DNA of 64,000 bases. Source: Chromatiaceae bacterium. GTDB lineage: Bacteria; Pseudomonadota; Gammaproteobacteria; Chromatiales; Chromatiaceae. The notes under the pieces are model-generated. The model was not told where the DNA came from and did not search any database. It saw nothing but the letters and a program-made list of their open reading frames with translations. Positions 26,002 through 34,401 of this stretch are shown here, in pieces (the first letter of the stretch is position 1; the number at the start of each line of letters is the position of its first letter). The stretch is taken from positions 310,001 through 374,000 of the forward strand of contig JACKMK010000002.1 of the NCBI GenBank assembly GCA_024235395.1. Direction: 5' to 3'. The translations under genes and the position numbers were made by a program.

Positions 26002-27039
26002 ATGACAAAGAAAGTGCTTATCACCGGCGGGGCGGGCTTCATCGGCTCGAATGTGGCCAAACGCTGTCTCGATCGGGGCGAATCGGTGACCGTACTGGAC
26101 GACCTGTCCCGACCCAGTGCACCGCTCAACCTCGCCTGGCTGCGCACGCAGGCCGGCGGCGAACTGGATTTCGTCCAGGCAGACGTGACCGACCAGGGTG
26201 CCGTCGACGCGGCGATCGCCGGGGCGGACGTTGTCTATCATCTTGCCGCCCAGACCGCGGTCACGATCTCGGTGCAGGACCCGGTGCTGGATTTCGAGAC
26301 CAATCTGCGCGGGAGTCTGGTGGTGCTCGAGGCGGCGCGCCGCCTGGCACCTGACGCGGCACTGATCTTTTCGTCGACCAACAAGGTTTATGGTGACCTG
26401 GAATCGGCGGCATTGCGCGAGGAGGAGACGCGCTACGTGTATGCCGACGGCCGAAGCGGTATCGATGAGTCCGAGGCGTTGTCCTTCCACAGCCCCTACG
26501 GTTGCTCGAAGGGTGGTGCTGACATGTATTTCCAGGATTATCACCGAATCTATGGGCTCAACACCGTGGTGTTCCGGCAGTCGTGCATCTATGGGCCCCG
26601 CCAATTCGGCGTCGAAGACCAGGGCTGGGTCGCCTGGTTCGCCATCAAGGGTCTGCTCGACGGCAGGCTCAATGTGTACGGTGATGGCAAGCAGGTGCGA
26701 GACCTGCTGCATGTCGATGACCTGATGGACGCATATGACCTGGCAATCGAGCATCTCGCGGTTGCCGGCGGCAAGGCCTACAACATAGGTGGCGGCGCTG
26801 AGAACAGCCTTTCGATCTGGCGCGAGTTCGGCCCGCTGCTCGAGCGGGCGATGGGCAGGACGATGGATATCACCTTCAGGGACTGGCGGCCGGGCGACCA
26901 GAAAGTGTTCATCAGCGACAACCGTCGTGTAATGGCCGACCTCGGTTGGCGGCCCGCAGTCCCGGTGGAGGACGGTATCCGGGCGCTGGTCGACTGGCTG
27001 CAGCAGCATCGCGAGCTGGTCGAGACGCTGAATGCCTGA
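26002..27039 (+). CDS. NAD-dependent epimerase, CDP-paratose 2-epimerase-like
   Basis: The 345-residue extended SDR has TGGAGFIGSNVAKRC and shares the distinctive segments of CDP-tyvelose/CDP-paratose 2-epimerase: FSSTNKVYGDLE, HSPYGCSKGGADMYFQDY with the Y-x-x-x-K pair, VFRQSCIYGPRQFG and EDQGWVAWF. In Salmonella and Yersinia this enzyme makes CDP-tyvelose. The other paratose genes (rfbF, rfbG, rfbH, rfbS) are not in this window, so the substrate here may differ. It is also similar to other C2 epimerases acting on 6-deoxy sugars. Confidence 0.85.
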   Translation: MTKKVLITGGAGFIGSNVAKRCLDRGESVTVLDDLSRPSAPLNLAWLRTQAGGELDFVQADVTDQGAVDAAIAGADVVYHLAAQTAVTISVQDPVLDFETNLRGSLVVLEAARRLAPDAALIFSSTNKVYGDLESAALREEETRYVYADGRSGIDESEALSFHSPYGCSKGGADMYFQDYHRIYGLNTVVFRQSCIYGPRQFGVEDQGWVAWFAIKGLLDGRLNVYGDGKQVRDLLHVDDLMDAYDLAIEHLAVAGGKAYNIGGGAENSLSIWREFGPLLERAMGRTMDITFRDWRPGDQKVFISDNRRVMADLGWRPAVPVEDGIRALVDWLQQHRELVETLNA

Positions 27040-27114
27040 GCGCGCACTGTACCTGGTGTCGTATACGGCGTTCGGGCAAACGGTGTTGCGGAGCGACAGT
27101 TGACGGGAGGCGGA

Positions 27115-29289
27115 GTGACCCACCAGGGGGAAGGTAGTGATCGGGGCCAGACCGGTGTCGCCGGTTCTGCGGCTGCCCACGTTGCCGCCGCCGAGAAACT
27201 CGCGGCCAACGGGGACTGGCAAAGCGCGCTGTCGCATCTCGATCAGGCGTTTGACGAGGATGCGCAGGTGATGCGCGATCGTCCGGCGGCCTTCGTACTG
27301 GATGCGGCCGTGGCCTTTGCACGGCGGGGCGACATGGCACGCGCGGAATCTCTGGTCGTCGATCTGTACGCATCGGACGCCGCAGCGCGCGATGGCTTCC
27401 TGCGACTGGCCTGGTCACGGGTCGATGACGGCGATATCGCGGGCGCACTGCACATGGGTAGTCGCGATCAGCAGCAACGACGGCTCAGTGCGAATGGCCA
27501 GTTGGGCCTCGCGGGGATCCACGCTCGCGCGCAGGCATTCGATCGTGCGCAGCAACTCGTCGAAGCCGCCTACGGGTCGCACGCCGGGCTGGTGGATGGC
27601 TATGCACGCATCGCGCAACGGTTCTTCGCGAAGAGAGACTGGGCGAATGCCGTGACGTGGTTCGATCGCGACCAACATCTGGACCGCCTGAGCGCCAGTC
27701 AGCAGTTCTATTACGCGGTATGCCTTGCGCGACTGGGCCGATGGGACGAGGCCGTTTCGCGCGTCGACGAGGCCTACGCCCGTAGCCCGCAGTTGCGCGA
27801 CTGCCATGCCAGGGTCGGTTGGATTCGGACCGAGGCCCGCGACTGGGCAGGTGCGCTGGAAATCGTCCGTCGTGACCAGGAGTTGGATCGGATATCTCCG
27901 GGCTGGCAGATCAACCTGGCGATCCTGCACGGCCGGATCGGCGACCTCGAAATGGCGGCAGGGCTGGTGGAAGCGGCCTACCGGCGCGATGCGGGGCTGA
28001 CCGATGGCTATGCACGGCTTGGTTCGGTTCGCAGCGAGGCCGCGGATTGGCAGGGAGCGCTCGCACTGGTGCGTCGCGACTACTACGCCGCACGGATATC
28101 CACCGACTGGCTGATCAATCTGGCTGTGCTGCACGCGCGTGTCGGCAATGACCGCGAGGCGGCACAACTGGTGGAAGAGGCTTACGCACGTAGCACCGAT
28201 GCGAGAGACGGCTTCGCGCGCCTCGGGTGGCTCAAGGCGGAAACCAAAGACTGGTCAGCGGCATTCGAACTGGTCGAGCGTGACCGCGTGCTGGCACGAC
28301 TCACCCCGGCGGGCAGGGTCAATCTGGCACAGATCCATGGGCAGCTGGGTGCGTTCGGTTCGGCGGCGGAGTTGATCGAACTGGCCTACCGGGAAGATGC
28401 CGACGTACGCGACGGGTTTGCGCGGCTTGGCTGGATCGAGGCGGGGCGCGGGCTGTGGTCCGATGCGTGCGAGATCATGGCCAGGGACCATAAGGCTGGC
28501 CGCATGAGCCATGCCTGGCGCCTGCGGTTTGCGCAGACCCTGGCACGCTGCGGTGAAGCGGGGGACGCACACGACGCGATCCGGTCGGTGTTCGACGGCG
28601 GACCGGGCGAGACCGGGCCGGCCGTCGAATGGCTCGTCGAGCAGTTTGCCAAAGAATCGACGATCCCGAGTCGTTACGACCATCTGCTGGTCCTGTTCAG
28701 CGAACATCGCCCGCGCACCCTGGCGGAGATCGGTGTGTGGCGCGGGGACAGGGCCGTGCGGTTCCTCGCCGAAGGCGCGCAGTTAAAGCGTTATGTCGGG
28801 TTCGACCTGTTCGAGGACATCTCGGAGAGCACCTTTGTCAGCGAGGGCATGGGCGCCTGTGAGCCGCACAGCGAGGCGGCGGTTCGGCGCAGGCTCGCGC
28901 CGGTCGCTGCATTGCGCGGCTGCACTGTGGAACTGATCGCCGGCACGACGCACGAGACGCTGCCCGGTTTTGCCGATGCCAACCGCGGGCAGTTCGATTT
29001 CGTCTACCTGGACGGGGGACACAGCCTGGAGACGATTGCCAGTGATTGGGCCTGTGCGCATCGTATGGTGCGTCCGGGTGGGCTGGTGGTGTTCGATGAC
29101 TATTATCTCAACGACGACACAAAGGGCGCGAAACCGCTGATCGATGGACTGGTGAAAGACCCCGCGTACGAGGTGCGGTTCTTTCCGATGATCGAATCGA
29201 TCATCGATGGTCTGCAGTCAACGATGGTGGCGGTGTGCGTGCTCGAATCCGGCAGCGACGGGATCGCGGAGCCGAGCGATAACCGGTGA
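27115..29289 (+). CDS. paired-TPR repeat protein with C-terminal methyltransferase domain
   Basis: The 724-residue product has two parts. Residues about 93-432 are five exact 68-residue units (27391-28410), plus a sixth partial one. Each unit is a pair of 34-residue helical hairpins: the first begins DGFARLGW and carries DW-x-x-AL-x-LV-x-RD, the second carries INLA-x-LH-x-R-x-G and ends LVEEAY. This is the geometry of TPR pairs. From about residue 500 a class I methyltransferase domain (Methyltransf_24 type) follows, with TLAEIGVWRGDRAVRFLAE, FDFVYLDGGHSLETIA and RPGGLVVFDDYY. GTG 27115 with GGGAGG upstream is preferred to TTG 27100. The closest relative in the window is the minus-strand gene at 32479, which has the same units. 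It probably modifies a protein-bound glycan or flagellin. Confidence 0.8.
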   Translation: MTHQGEGSDRGQTGVAGSAAAHVAAAEKLAANGDWQSALSHLDQAFDEDAQVMRDRPAAFVLDAAVAFARRGDMARAESLVVDLYASDAAARDGFLRLAWSRVDDGDIAGALHMGSRDQQQRRLSANGQLGLAGIHARAQAFDRAQQLVEAAYGSHAGLVDGYARIAQRFFAKRDWANAVTWFDRDQHLDRLSASQQFYYAVCLARLGRWDEAVSRVDEAYARSPQLRDCHARVGWIRTEARDWAGALEIVRRDQELDRISPGWQINLAILHGRIGDLEMAAGLVEAAYRRDAGLTDGYARLGSVRSEAADWQGALALVRRDYYAARISTDWLINLAVLHARVGNDREAAQLVEEAYARSTDARDGFARLGWLKAETKDWSAAFELVERDRVLARLTPAGRVNLAQIHGQLGAFGSAAELIELAYREDADVRDGFARLGWIEAGRGLWSDACEIMARDHKAGRMSHAWRLRFAQTLARCGEAGDAHDAIRSVFDGGPGETGPAVEWLVEQFAKESTIPSRYDHLLVLFSEHRPRTLAEIGVWRGDRAVRFLAEGAQLKRYVGFDLFEDISESTFVSEGMGACEPHSEAAVRRRLAPVAALRGCTVELIAGTTHETLPGFADANRGQFDFVYLDGGHSLETIASDWACAHRMVRPGGLVVFDDYYLNDDTKGAKPLIDGLVKDPAYEVRFFPMIESIIDGLQSTMVAVCVLESGSDGIAEPSDNR
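27391..28410 (+). repeat. five 204-bp (68-codon) paired-TPR units
   Basis: Five consecutive segments of exactly 68 codons start with D-G/C-F/Y/H-x-R at 27391, 27595, 27799, 28003 and 28207. Period was counted by hand on the translation. Conserved columns include W/A at position 7-8, W at 16, RD at 25-26, R at 31, L at 40, G at 48 and A-Y at 60-61. DNA is diverged, so duplication is not recent. Confidence 0.85.
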
Positions 29290-29303
29290 TCGATGGAGAA
29301 GCG

Positions 29304-30119
29304 ATGAGCACAGACGCCCGGCCGCCCTACCTGATGGACCTGAACCGACCTGTGACGCGTTGGCTCTATGATCGTGGCGTACTGTTGAACAGGAGCCTGC
29401 GTGAATGGAATGCGTTGCACAACGCCTACGCCGGCCAGGCCGGGTTCGTTATCGGCAACGGGCCGAGCCTGCAGATCGAGGATCTCGAGCGGATCAAGGG
29501 GCTGCCATCCATCGGCTCGAACAAGCTCTATCTCGCCTATGGTGAGACCGGGTTTCGACCGACGCTGCTCACCGCGATCGATCCCATCGTGACCGCGAAC
29601 GTCGTCGATGAACTGCGTGCGCTTCCGGGCAAGAAATATTTCTCGCACCGGTTGGCCGAGATCGTCGAGCCAATGCCCGGCGCCATCTATTGGGTCGACC
29701 AGACCGGTGCGACGAACGATGCGAAGGTCAAGCGCAAGTTCTCGTTCGATGCACGCCGCGTGGTCTATGCCGGCCACACGGTGACCTTCAACAACCTTCA
29801 ACTCGCGTTTCACCTCGGGTTGAAGACGGTTTACCTGATCGGAATGGATTTCCGCTTCGTACTGCCGAGCCAGTCGGTCGACCACAGCTACAACACCGCA
29901 CTGGTGTCTGAAGGCGAGCGCAATCACTTTCACCCCGACTATCGCAAGCCGGGTGAGATCTGGACCATTCCTCAGCTCGATCACCAGAAGACGGCATTCG
30001 AGTCGGCGAAGCTGCACTACGAGCGACACGGGCGAAAGATCTACAACGCGAGTCGAGAGACCGACCTGGACGTGTTCGAGCGTGTCGACTTCGACGAGGT
30101 GTTGAGCAATTGGGGATGA
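29304..30119 (+). CDS. small DUF115/MptE-like protein, copy 2
   Basis: The 271-residue protein resembles the protein at 23173: GFVIGNGPSLQIEDLERIKG, KLYLAYGETGFRPTLLTAID, VYLIGMDFRFVLP and SEGERNHFHPDYRKPGEIWT. ATG 29304 follows GGAGAAG; GTG 29286, overlapping the previous stop, is possible. It lacks the extra domains of full-length Maf proteins. The shared E-R-N-H-F-H-P-D-Y block probably forms part of the active or ligand site. It lies between the paired-TPR methyltransferase and a glycosyltransferase and overlaps the latter by 4 bases. Confidence 0.82.
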   Translation: MSTDARPPYLMDLNRPVTRWLYDRGVLLNRSLREWNALHNAYAGQAGFVIGNGPSLQIEDLERIKGLPSIGSNKLYLAYGETGFRPTLLTAIDPIVTANVVDELRALPGKKYFSHRLAEIVEPMPGAIYWVDQTGATNDAKVKRKFSFDARRVVYAGHTVTFNNLQLAFHLGLKTVYLIGMDFRFVLPSQSVDHSYNTALVSEGERNHFHPDYRKPGEIWTIPQLDHQKTAFESAKLHYERHGRKIYNASRETDLDVFERVDFDEVLSNWG

Positions 30120-31582
30120 GTGCGATGCCGACGCTGAGCGTGGTGATCCCCACCCGGAACCGGCCGCAGGTGCTGCTGAAGGCCCTTGCATGTATCCAGG
30201 AGGGCAGCGAGCATCCCGAAGAGGTCATCGTCGTCGACGATGGTTCCGACCCGCCGCTGGGCGGGTCGATCGATTCGGCGGGCTACCCGTTTGCGCTGAC
30301 CGTGCTCCGTAACGCGCCAGCACGCGGTGCGCCGGCGGCACGCAACCGCGGCATGCGCATGGCCAGGGGTGAGGTCGTGCTGATCATCGACGACGATATC
30401 CTGCTCGACAGACATGCGATTCGTTACCACAAGGCCCTGCATCAGCGTCATCCCGAGCCCGGCTACGCAGTCTCCGGGCGAGTGATCTTCGACCCCGACA
30501 TGCCGCGTACGGTGATCCTCGATTACCTCGAGGAGTATGGATCGCATGCATGGATGGCCCGGCGCGCCGAGGGGGAATTGTTCAGGAGCGGGGTCATCTC
30601 GGCGAACCTGTCGATGAAGACGGTCTTCCTGCGCGACAGGCCATTGTTCGACGAGCGCTTCCCCTACAATCGCAACGAGGATACCGAGTTTGGACTCCGC
30701 ATGATGCGCCACGGTATGCGGCCGCGGTTCAGCTATGCGCCGAGCGCCCGGCACCATTCGCCACTGACCCTGCATGACTATCTGGGGGTTTTGGAGAAAT
30801 CCGGTCTGTGCAAGGGGTTCTGGGCGTTGCACATGCCAGACGACACGGATCGCTGCTTCATGCTGGAGCGGCTGCTGCGTGGTGCCGGCGAAAGGTCACG
30901 CGTATTCGACGAAGCGGGCGCGGTCATGCGCGAACTGGGCGAGGATTTCGCGGATCGCGCGGTCGACGATGTTTCTGTATCCGATCGGCACAGGTTTTGT
31001 GAGATCGCTCCTCGCTGGTTCGCCTACATCGAGCAGGAGTTCCAGCTTCGCTATTGGCGAGATCATGTCTCGGGCTTTGACCGCATCGAGTCGTTGCTCG
31101 ACCGGAATGGCGGCCCATGGAGTGCCGAGGCCTTCGCGGCCGCACACGCTGTCAACCGGGGTTTTCTTCCATTGGCATTGGTGTACGCGAATTACTTGAT
31201 TGATACGGGTAGGTCGGTCGAGGTGTCCGGCGTCCTGGAGCCGTTCGACGGTGTCTGGGCAGACCTGACCAGGGCGCATGCGGCCGTCGAACTCGGTGAT
31301 TGGCAGTCAACCGAAGCGCTGATCCGGCGCGTCATCGATCGTACCGAGGATCCCACGGTGATCGCCGCCCGACAGCGACAATTGGCCGCGCAGCGGTTGA
31401 ACGGTGTCTGTGACACCGGCCATGTGCCATCAGAGCTGAAGTCGCTCGCGTGCCGGCTGCGGGATCTGGAACCGGACTTTGCGTTCCTCGGCTCGATCGC
31501 GCCCGCCGAAAAGCACCTGGCCGTAGAGGCACGTTACGAACATATGCGGGAGATCCTGCCGCACGACCGTCCGTCGGCCTGA
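30116..31582 (+). CDS. family 2 glycosyltransferase with long helical C-terminus
   Basis: The 488-residue product has a GT-A domain in residues 1-240: LSVVIPTRNRPQVLLKALACI, VIVVDDGSDPP, the D-x-D-type LIIDDDILLD, and FPYNRNEDTEFGLRMMRHG. The following 250 residues are mostly helical and may bind protein, as in the other GT2 of this locus. The start ATG 30116 lies in the preceding stop (ATGA). It ends the plus-strand run of sugar genes; a minus-strand methyltransferase converges on it 22 bases away. Confidence 0.85.
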   Translation: MSAMPTLSVVIPTRNRPQVLLKALACIQEGSEHPEEVIVVDDGSDPPLGGSIDSAGYPFALTVLRNAPARGAPAARNRGMRMARGEVVLIIDDDILLDRHAIRYHKALHQRHPEPGYAVSGRVIFDPDMPRTVILDYLEEYGSHAWMARRAEGELFRSGVISANLSMKTVFLRDRPLFDERFPYNRNEDTEFGLRMMRHGMRPRFSYAPSARHHSPLTLHDYLGVLEKSGLCKGFWALHMPDDTDRCFMLERLLRGAGERSRVFDEAGAVMRELGEDFADRAVDDVSVSDRHRFCEIAPRWFAYIEQEFQLRYWRDHVSGFDRIESLLDRNGGPWSAEAFAAAHAVNRGFLPLALVYANYLIDTGRSVEVSGVLEPFDGVWADLTRAHAAVELGDWQSTEALIRRVIDRTEDPTVIAARQRQLAAQRLNGVCDTGHVPSELKSLACRLRDLEPDFAFLGSIAPAEKHLAVEARYEHMREILPHDRPSA

Positions 31583-31604
31583 TCGACCGACCGGCAGTGA
31601 CGAA

Positions 31605-32309
31605 TCAATCGGCGCGTTTCTGCGCGTATCCCCAGTTGCCGTCACAGCTGTAACGGAAATTGTGGAACTCAGGGGAAGTCTTGACCAGAAGTTCATAGAT
31701 CAAGCCAACGTGGCATGCCTTCAACTCGTCATCCCCCATCGGCGCGCGTACGACCCGTGATCTCGGATCGTAGGTGTCGAGAGAGAACTGGTTACTGATG
31801 CCGGAGCGTTCATTCATCGTGTGGTAGTTGTAACGCAGGTCGTCGAACAACACCCAGGCGTTGGGCTTCATCAGTCTCGTGCAGAGAAAGAACGCCAGGC
31901 CATCGACGGTGAAGTTGTGCGAACCATCGATGAACACGAAGTCGTACAGCGGTTCGATGCGATCTCCGTCGAGTTGCTGTTCCAGTCGTTTTTTCAGGAA
32001 CCAGTTGTAGCTGTGATTCTCCAGGTGGATCTCGGCGAATTCGCTGAGCCCCAGGGCTTCCAGGTGGCGGCTGCAGGAGTCGGCGTAGAAGCGCTCGTTG
32101 GCCGCCTTGAGATCTACGGTATCGACGGAGCCGGCTCCCAGCTCCTGCAATGCCGCCGCCATGGTGACGGTCGCCTTGCCGTACGCGGTGCCGAGTTCAA
32201 GTATCCGGCTCGGACGATGGGTCATGACGAATTCAAAGATCTCGTGGATCTGCTCGTTGGACGAATATTGAAGTGTGGAGACTTGTGGTGCGAGTTGCTC
32301 GAACTTCAT
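31605..32309 (-). CDS. class I SAM-dependent methyltransferase (Methyltransf_24 type)
   Basis: The 234-residue enzyme has motif I in ILELGTAYGKATVTMAAAL, the acidic VDTVDLKAANERF, FVFIDGSHNFTVDG and NAWVLFDDLRYNYH. The order and the I-D-G-S-H motif match the Methyltransf_24 class, also seen at the C-terminus of the paired-TPR protein at 27115. Reading frame continues upstream but the ATG at 32309 gives a normal N-terminus. It is the downstream gene of a minus-strand set with the paired-TPR and Maf-like genes, and could methylate the same target as the 27115 protein. Confidence 0.85.
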   Translation of the reverse strand: MKFEQLAPQVSTLQYSSNEQIHEIFEFVMTHRPSRILELGTAYGKATVTMAAALQELGAGSVDTVDLKAANERFYADSCSRHLEALGLSEFAEIHLENHSYNWFLKKRLEQQLDGDRIEPLYDFVFIDGSHNFTVDGLAFFLCTRLMKPNAWVLFDDLRYNYHTMNERSGISNQFSLDTYDPRSRVVRAPMGDDELKACHVGLIYELLVKTSPEFHNFRYSCDGNWGYAQKRAD

Positions 32310-32478
32310 GGACAGTACCTGAAGGGTCGCGGATGTTTGGTATCGATGGCATGGAGCAGGGTGAGGGTGGCACGCTCGACGCCCTTGGCATACCCAGAAT
32401 TGGCGGACAGGGCGCGACACGAATTGGCGCTGCAGAGGCCGAACCTGTGGCCATGCCCGAGCCGTACGCCGGCCTGCA

Positions 32479-34401
32479 TCATGCGTGTGTGGACTCGTCA
32501 AGTACGCGACGCCGCAATGCATTGCCGTCGAGCAATGCCTCCGGCTGCGTCCAGAAACCAATCGGGTAAGAAGTGCCCGAAACGAGCGGTATGGCACCGA
32601 GCAAGTCCACGGCCTCTTTGGTACGGCCGTAGCGCGCGAGCAGCATCGCATAGGTGGGCAGCCACGCTGTATCCATGCGATCCAGCGCGCGATCGCGGGC
32701 CATGAGGTCGATGGCGCGACCGTCATCGCCGGCGACGTGATGAGCCCAGCCCAGCAGCGTCAGCCAGTTGCGCCGACCGGCGTCAGCGAGCACCAGTGCC
32801 TCCACATCGTGTGCGTGGTCTTGAAACGGGAGGCCGGCAAGCACGTCGCGGACTGCCTGGTGCAACCGACCGACAGAGGAGAATCGATCGATTTCCCGAT
32901 CACGCTGTAGCAGCCGGTGCAGGATCCCGGTGTCGCCGCTCGTCAGGTAGGCGTGCCAGCCGATGGCGCCGAATTGATCGTGCGCGTGCTCGTCGAGTGC
33001 GTAAACGCGCTCAACAAGCTGCAATGCGCGCTCAAGGTCGCCGAGATACACCTTGACGACAGCACACCTGCTCAACCAGACGGTGTTCATACGTCCCGTT
33101 TCAAGGTCTCGCTGCATCAGCGTGTCAGCCTCGTTCCACTGGCGCTGTTGCGCCTTGATCCAACCCAGGCGGGCATAACCGTCACGCTGCAATGGATCCT
33201 CGTGGTACGCGGTAGCGACCAACTTGACCGCGCGGTCCTCGTCGTTCAGCCGCATGCACAACTCGGCGAGGTGGATTGTCCACGCGGGAGTCAGCCGGTG
33301 CTGCGCCTCGTCGCGTGACGCGATTTGCCACGCGTCGCCATAGTGTCCCGCCTCGACTCTGATCCAGCCGAGCTGTGCGAAGCCGTCGCGCTGGTATGGA
33401 TCGCGACTGTAGGCGTCGTCGATCAATCCGGCGGCACGCTCGAACTGCCCGATTCGGCCGAGCAGCTGGGCATGCTGGATCATGCCGCGAGGTGTGGCAC
33501 GGTCCAGGTCGTGATCCTTTTGCGCGAATTCGAGCGCCTCGGTCAGTGCCCCCGCGTCAGCGCGTATCCCGGCCAGGGCAATGAAGCCGTCGCGTAGCGT
33601 GGTGTCCTGCCGGTAGGCCTGTTCCACCAGGGCCACTGCCTGCGTGAGGTCTCCAGCGAGGGCATACAGGCGGGCGAGGTTCGTATGTTGCTGCAGCGAC
33701 AATCGTCGCTCCGCCTGATCACGCCGGGCGATTGCCAGGGCATCCGCCCAGCTGGCGGTCGGAGCGGCCAACCACGCGATCTGCAGGAACCCGTCGCGCA
33801 GGCTTGGCGCACCGCGATAGGCGTCGCTCATGGTCTCGCAGGCAGGATCTATCCGGCCCGCGCGGGCATCGACCAGGGCGAGGTAGTAGGCCGCGGCTGG
33901 GCTGCGGTGGCCAAGGTCGCCTGCCAGGCGGAGCAGCACTCCGGCGTCGCTGTATCGACCGGCGTGATACAGCGCCATGGCTGCGCACACGGCCACCACG
34001 GCGATGGCAGGATCGCCCTCGGGCGCCGACAGGGCGCGCTGCCTGATCTGCTCGACGCCCGCCTGGTCCGCGATCAGCGTATCGATGGCGCGCAGTCGGT
34101 CCGTGGCTGCGATGGAGAGCAACTCGGCACCGATCTCGCCACCGTCCAGGAGTACAGGGAGCTGGTGCTCGATGACGTCGGCGAGGGCGATCGCGTCATC
34201 GCGTTGTCGTGCGTTGAGCATCTGCTGAATGACCGGAACGGCGGCCTTCTGGGCCGGCGCGGGCAACGCCTGCACGTGCTGCTGCACCAGGGTGAGCAGT
34301 TCGTTGAAGTAGATATTCGCCCGGCCAACCTGACCGCAGCGCAAACCGGTGACCGTCTCGTAGAAGCTGTTCGCCAGGGCCCGCAGCGTGGCAAGCATCA
34401 T
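32479..34401 (-). CDS. paired-TPR repeat protein without methyltransferase domain
   Basis: The 640-residue product begins with a 200-residue helical region and continues with four exact 68-residue units (33795 down to 32980) of the same type as the protein at 27115: DGFLQIAW, DGFIALAG, DGFAQLGW and DGYARLGW starts, each with an R-D near position 25 and an A-Y near 60. More degenerate units follow to the end. No catalytic domain is seen. ATG 34401 lies in the stop of the upstream Maf-like gene (ATGA overlap), so both are made together. A scaffold for flagellin or glycosylation enzymes is plausible; TPR arrays of this kind bind protein or act as in O-GlcNAc transferases. Confidence 0.82.
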   Translation of the reverse strand: MMLATLRALANSFYETVTGLRCGQVGRANIYFNELLTLVQQHVQALPAPAQKAAVPVIQQMLNARQRDDAIALADVIEHQLPVLLDGGEIGAELLSIAATDRLRAIDTLIADQAGVEQIRQRALSAPEGDPAIAVVAVCAAMALYHAGRYSDAGVLLRLAGDLGHRSPAAAYYLALVDARAGRIDPACETMSDAYRGAPSLRDGFLQIAWLAAPTASWADALAIARRDQAERRLSLQQHTNLARLYALAGDLTQAVALVEQAYRQDTTLRDGFIALAGIRADAGALTEALEFAQKDHDLDRATPRGMIQHAQLLGRIGQFERAAGLIDDAYSRDPYQRDGFAQLGWIRVEAGHYGDAWQIASRDEAQHRLTPAWTIHLAELCMRLNDEDRAVKLVATAYHEDPLQRDGYARLGWIKAQQRQWNEADTLMQRDLETGRMNTVWLSRCAVVKVYLGDLERALQLVERVYALDEHAHDQFGAIGWHAYLTSGDTGILHRLLQRDREIDRFSSVGRLHQAVRDVLAGLPFQDHAHDVEALVLADAGRRNWLTLLGWAHHVAGDDGRAIDLMARDRALDRMDTAWLPTYAMLLARYGRTKEAVDLLGAIPLVSGTSYPIGFWTQPEALLDGNALRRRVLDESTHA

